Shown: positions 4,517 to 6,164 of the stretch, one piece after another
Layout: every line of letters begins with the position of its first letter
Position numbering within the stretch: position 1 is the stretch's first letter
Source: GWC2-37-13 sp964564535
Lineage (GTDB): Bacteria; Patescibacteriota; Microgenomatia; UBA1406; GWC2-37-13
NCBI GenBank assembly: GCA_964564535.1
Contig: CAZMBH010000053.1
Span: 1 to 6,164 of the forward strand
Length of the DNA: 6,164 bases
Direction: 5' to 3'
The notes under the pieces: generated by a model
Told to the model about the DNA's origin: nothing
The model's input: the letters and a program-made list of their open reading frames with translations, nothing else
The model's database searches: none
Made by a program: the position numbers and the translations under genes

Positions 4517-6164
4517 ATGGATAATTACGTCGTTTATACTAGAAAATCGACCGATACCGAAGACCGGCAAATTCTTAGCCTTGAGTCCCAAAGAAAGGAC
4601 ATCACTGAAAAAATTATTATCCCTCGAAATATTAAACCCCTTGTTTGGCTTGATGAATCACAAAGTGCCAAGAAACCAGACAGACCTTTATTTAATGAAA
4701 TGGTAAAGATGATCAAGACAGGTAAAATAAATTATATTCTCACATGGCATATAAACCGACTGGCTAGAAATTCAGTTGATGGTGGAGATCTTACATGGTT
4801 AGTCCAGAATAAACTGATTAAAATTATTACTCCTACAAAGATTTATGATGAAAACGATATTTTTATTTTATATGTTGAATTTGGCATGTCCAACCAGTTT
4901 ATTAACGACTTAAGTAAATCAGTAAAACGTGGATTAAACGATAAGTTGAGTTTGGGAAAGGCTCCTGTTTTCGCCCCCATAGGATATGCGAACGACAAAA
5001 TAAAACCAAAAGGACTAAAAGAAATTCTAGTTGACGAAGAACGGTTTCCAAAGGTCCGCAAGATGTGGGATCTGCTTTTAACCGGTCAATATACACCTGC
5101 CCTTATTTATAAAATTGTCTCCGGACAATGGGGGCTCCGTCATAGAAATGGAAAATTATTAAGTAGAGCCCAAGCCTATAAATTATTTCACAATATCTTT
5201 TATACAGGAAAATATTTTTATACAGGAGAAATCCGTCAAGGAATTCATAAACCAATGATAACGATGACCGAGTTTGAACAAGCTCAAAGGATTATTGGAT
5301 TAAGAGGAAAATCCGGAGTAAAAAAACACGAAACAACTTATACTGGTATGCTCAAATGCCCTTGCTCTGCCTCAATTACCGCTGAAGTTAAACCGAGAAT
5401 GATCTGCCCCTTATGTCATGAAAAATTTAACCCACAACATAATGATGTTTGCCCAAAATGTGAGACAAAAAAAGATAAGATGAATGTTCCTTTGAGAATT
5501 TATACTTATTACCGATGTTCTAGACAAATTGATATATATTGCAAACAACCGCCGGTAAACGAAAAAGATTTTGAAAAACAAGTTTCAAATGAACTGGTAA
5601 ATATAACTATTCCAGATGATTTTTTAGAATGGGGAAAGAAATACCTGAAAGTTGCCGTTAATAATCAATTAAGTCAATTTGCTTCAATTGAAGTGTCGGC
5701 TAAACACCAATGTACCCTTGAAAAACAAAGATTACAAAATCTTCTCGATAGGTTTATAGATCCGGAGAATAAAAACGGAGAGATAATTAGCAGCGGTGAT
5801 TATAAGCAGAAAAAGGCAGAAATCGTTAAGAGAATTACCATCCTTGAAGACCAGTTAGAGAGCTCAAGTAATAATCTTGATTATTCTTCTGAAACGACCG
5901 GACAAACTCTTGATTTTAGTCATCGAGCCCAATATTGGTTTGAAAACGGTAGTCGTGAGCAAAAGAGAATTATACTCTCTACCTTAGATTTGAACCCTAT
6001 TCTTGATATGAGATTACTACGTCTTAATCTTCTAAAACCATTTGAATACATCAAAGAAACTAAAAAAGAGGTGGAAGAGGAAAGATGGAGGATCGAACCT
6101 AAAGAATGGAGCAGAGCAATGATCCAAAAGTATTATTTGAGACTTGAAAATCCGCTTGTGAGCG
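4517..6164 (+). CDS. Large serine recombinase (site-specific integrase), 3' end cut by the window
   Basis: 549 residues are visible and the frame is still open at the window edge. The resolvase/invertase catalytic domain (1 to about 145) carries YTRKST with the nucleophile Ser11 and Arg9, ESQSAKKPDRP (47-57) and HINRLARNSVDGG (78-90). A recombinase domain follows (about 150-265, GKAPVFAPIGYAND onward). A zinc ribbon spans about 274-342, with C281, C283, C334 and C342 plus an inserted pair of CxxC motifs (C297/C300 and C312/C315). A coiled-coil region (about 395-450) comes next. This enzyme class cuts and rejoins DNA at att sites through a covalent Ser-DNA link, driving integration or excision of an element. 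The ATG at 4517 gives the usual short lead to the Y-x-R-x-S motif; only GGGGG at 4499-4503 resembles a ribosome binding site, 13 nt away. The family form is typical of Patescibacteria. No stop or frameshift is seen, so it is probably active. Confidence 0.96.
   Translation, partial: MDNYVVYTRKSTDTEDRQILSLESQRKDITEKIIIPRNIKPLVWLDESQSAKKPDRPLFNEMVKMIKTGKINYILTWHINRLARNSVDGGDLTWLVQNKLIKIITPTKIYDENDIFILYVEFGMSNQFINDLSKSVKRGLNDKLSLGKAPVFAPIGYANDKIKPKGLKEILVDEERFPKVRKMWDLLLTGQYTPALIYKIVSGQWGLRHRNGKLLSRAQAYKLFHNIFYTGKYFYTGEIRQGIHKPMITMTEFEQAQRIIGLRGKSGVKKHETTYTGMLKCPCSASITAEVKPRMICPLCHEKFNPQHNDVCPKCETKKDKMNVPLRIYTYYRCSRQIDIYCKQPPVNEKDFEKQVSNELVNITIPDDFLEWGKKYLKVAVNNQLSQFASIEVSAKHQCTLEKQRLQNLLDRFIDPENKNGEIISSGDYKQKKAEIVKRITILEDQLESSSNNLDYSSETTGQTLDFSHRAQYWFENGSREQKRIILSTLDLNPILDMRLLRLNLLKPFEYIKETKKEVEEERWRIEPKEWSRAMIQKYYLRLENPLVS

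Noticed and set aside
4370..5096. Minus-strand open frames across the dyad and the recombinase
   Set aside because: They lie opposite the recombinase catalytic domain, which is a certain gene, and have no family resemblance or ribosome binding sites.
1..6164. CRISPR array or insertion-sequence ends
   Set aside because: No evenly spaced direct repeats and no transposase or terminal inverted repeats were seen.

Overview
The window looks like part of an integrated mobile element, or another accessory island, in an AT-rich bacterium. A Patescibacteria (Candidate Phyla Radiation) host is the best guess. That rests on the form of the large serine recombinase at the right end (RKS, ESQSAKKPDRP and HINRLARNSVDGG motifs), the kind of small conserved proteins beside it, the AT-rich, Lys/Asn-rich coding and the standard genetic code. 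It is inference from family resemblance, with no marker gene in view.

Left part (1-949): no credible protein gene. Bases 1 to about 711 are visibly richer in G and C than the genes and are packed with perfect or near-perfect hairpins, some nested, one capped by a C(UUCG)G tetraloop in the + orientation. The best reading is a large structured non-coding RNA on the + strand that I cannot assign to a known class. Bases 712-949 are AT-rich with no clear content. A small XRE-type repressor-like gene (950-1174) follows, then a near-consensus promoter that runs almost at once into an intrinsic terminator (1210-1283).

Middle (1282-2973): a DUF3800 protein on the minus strand (predicted RNase H-like fold) is divergent from an unrecognised Lys-rich 297-residue protein. 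The two share a 63-bp intergenic region.

Right part (3043-6164): a compact + strand cluster encodes a small Cys-rich protein, a 61-residue conserved small protein, a DnaJ-type zinc-finger protein and a winged-helix replication-type protein. The last is split by a -1 frameshift at a run of nine A. A 64-bp interrupted inverted repeat follows, then a large serine recombinase that runs off the window. The recombinase would supply integration and excision, the winged-helix protein probably DNA binding or replication, and the XRE protein probably regulation. The roles of DUF3800, the 297-residue protein and the RNA are open; they are candidates for cargo or defence functions.

The observations most worth following up are the large RNA candidate, the A9 frameshift with a hairpin 8 nt downstream, the promoter-terminator unit, and the dyad just upstream of the recombinase.
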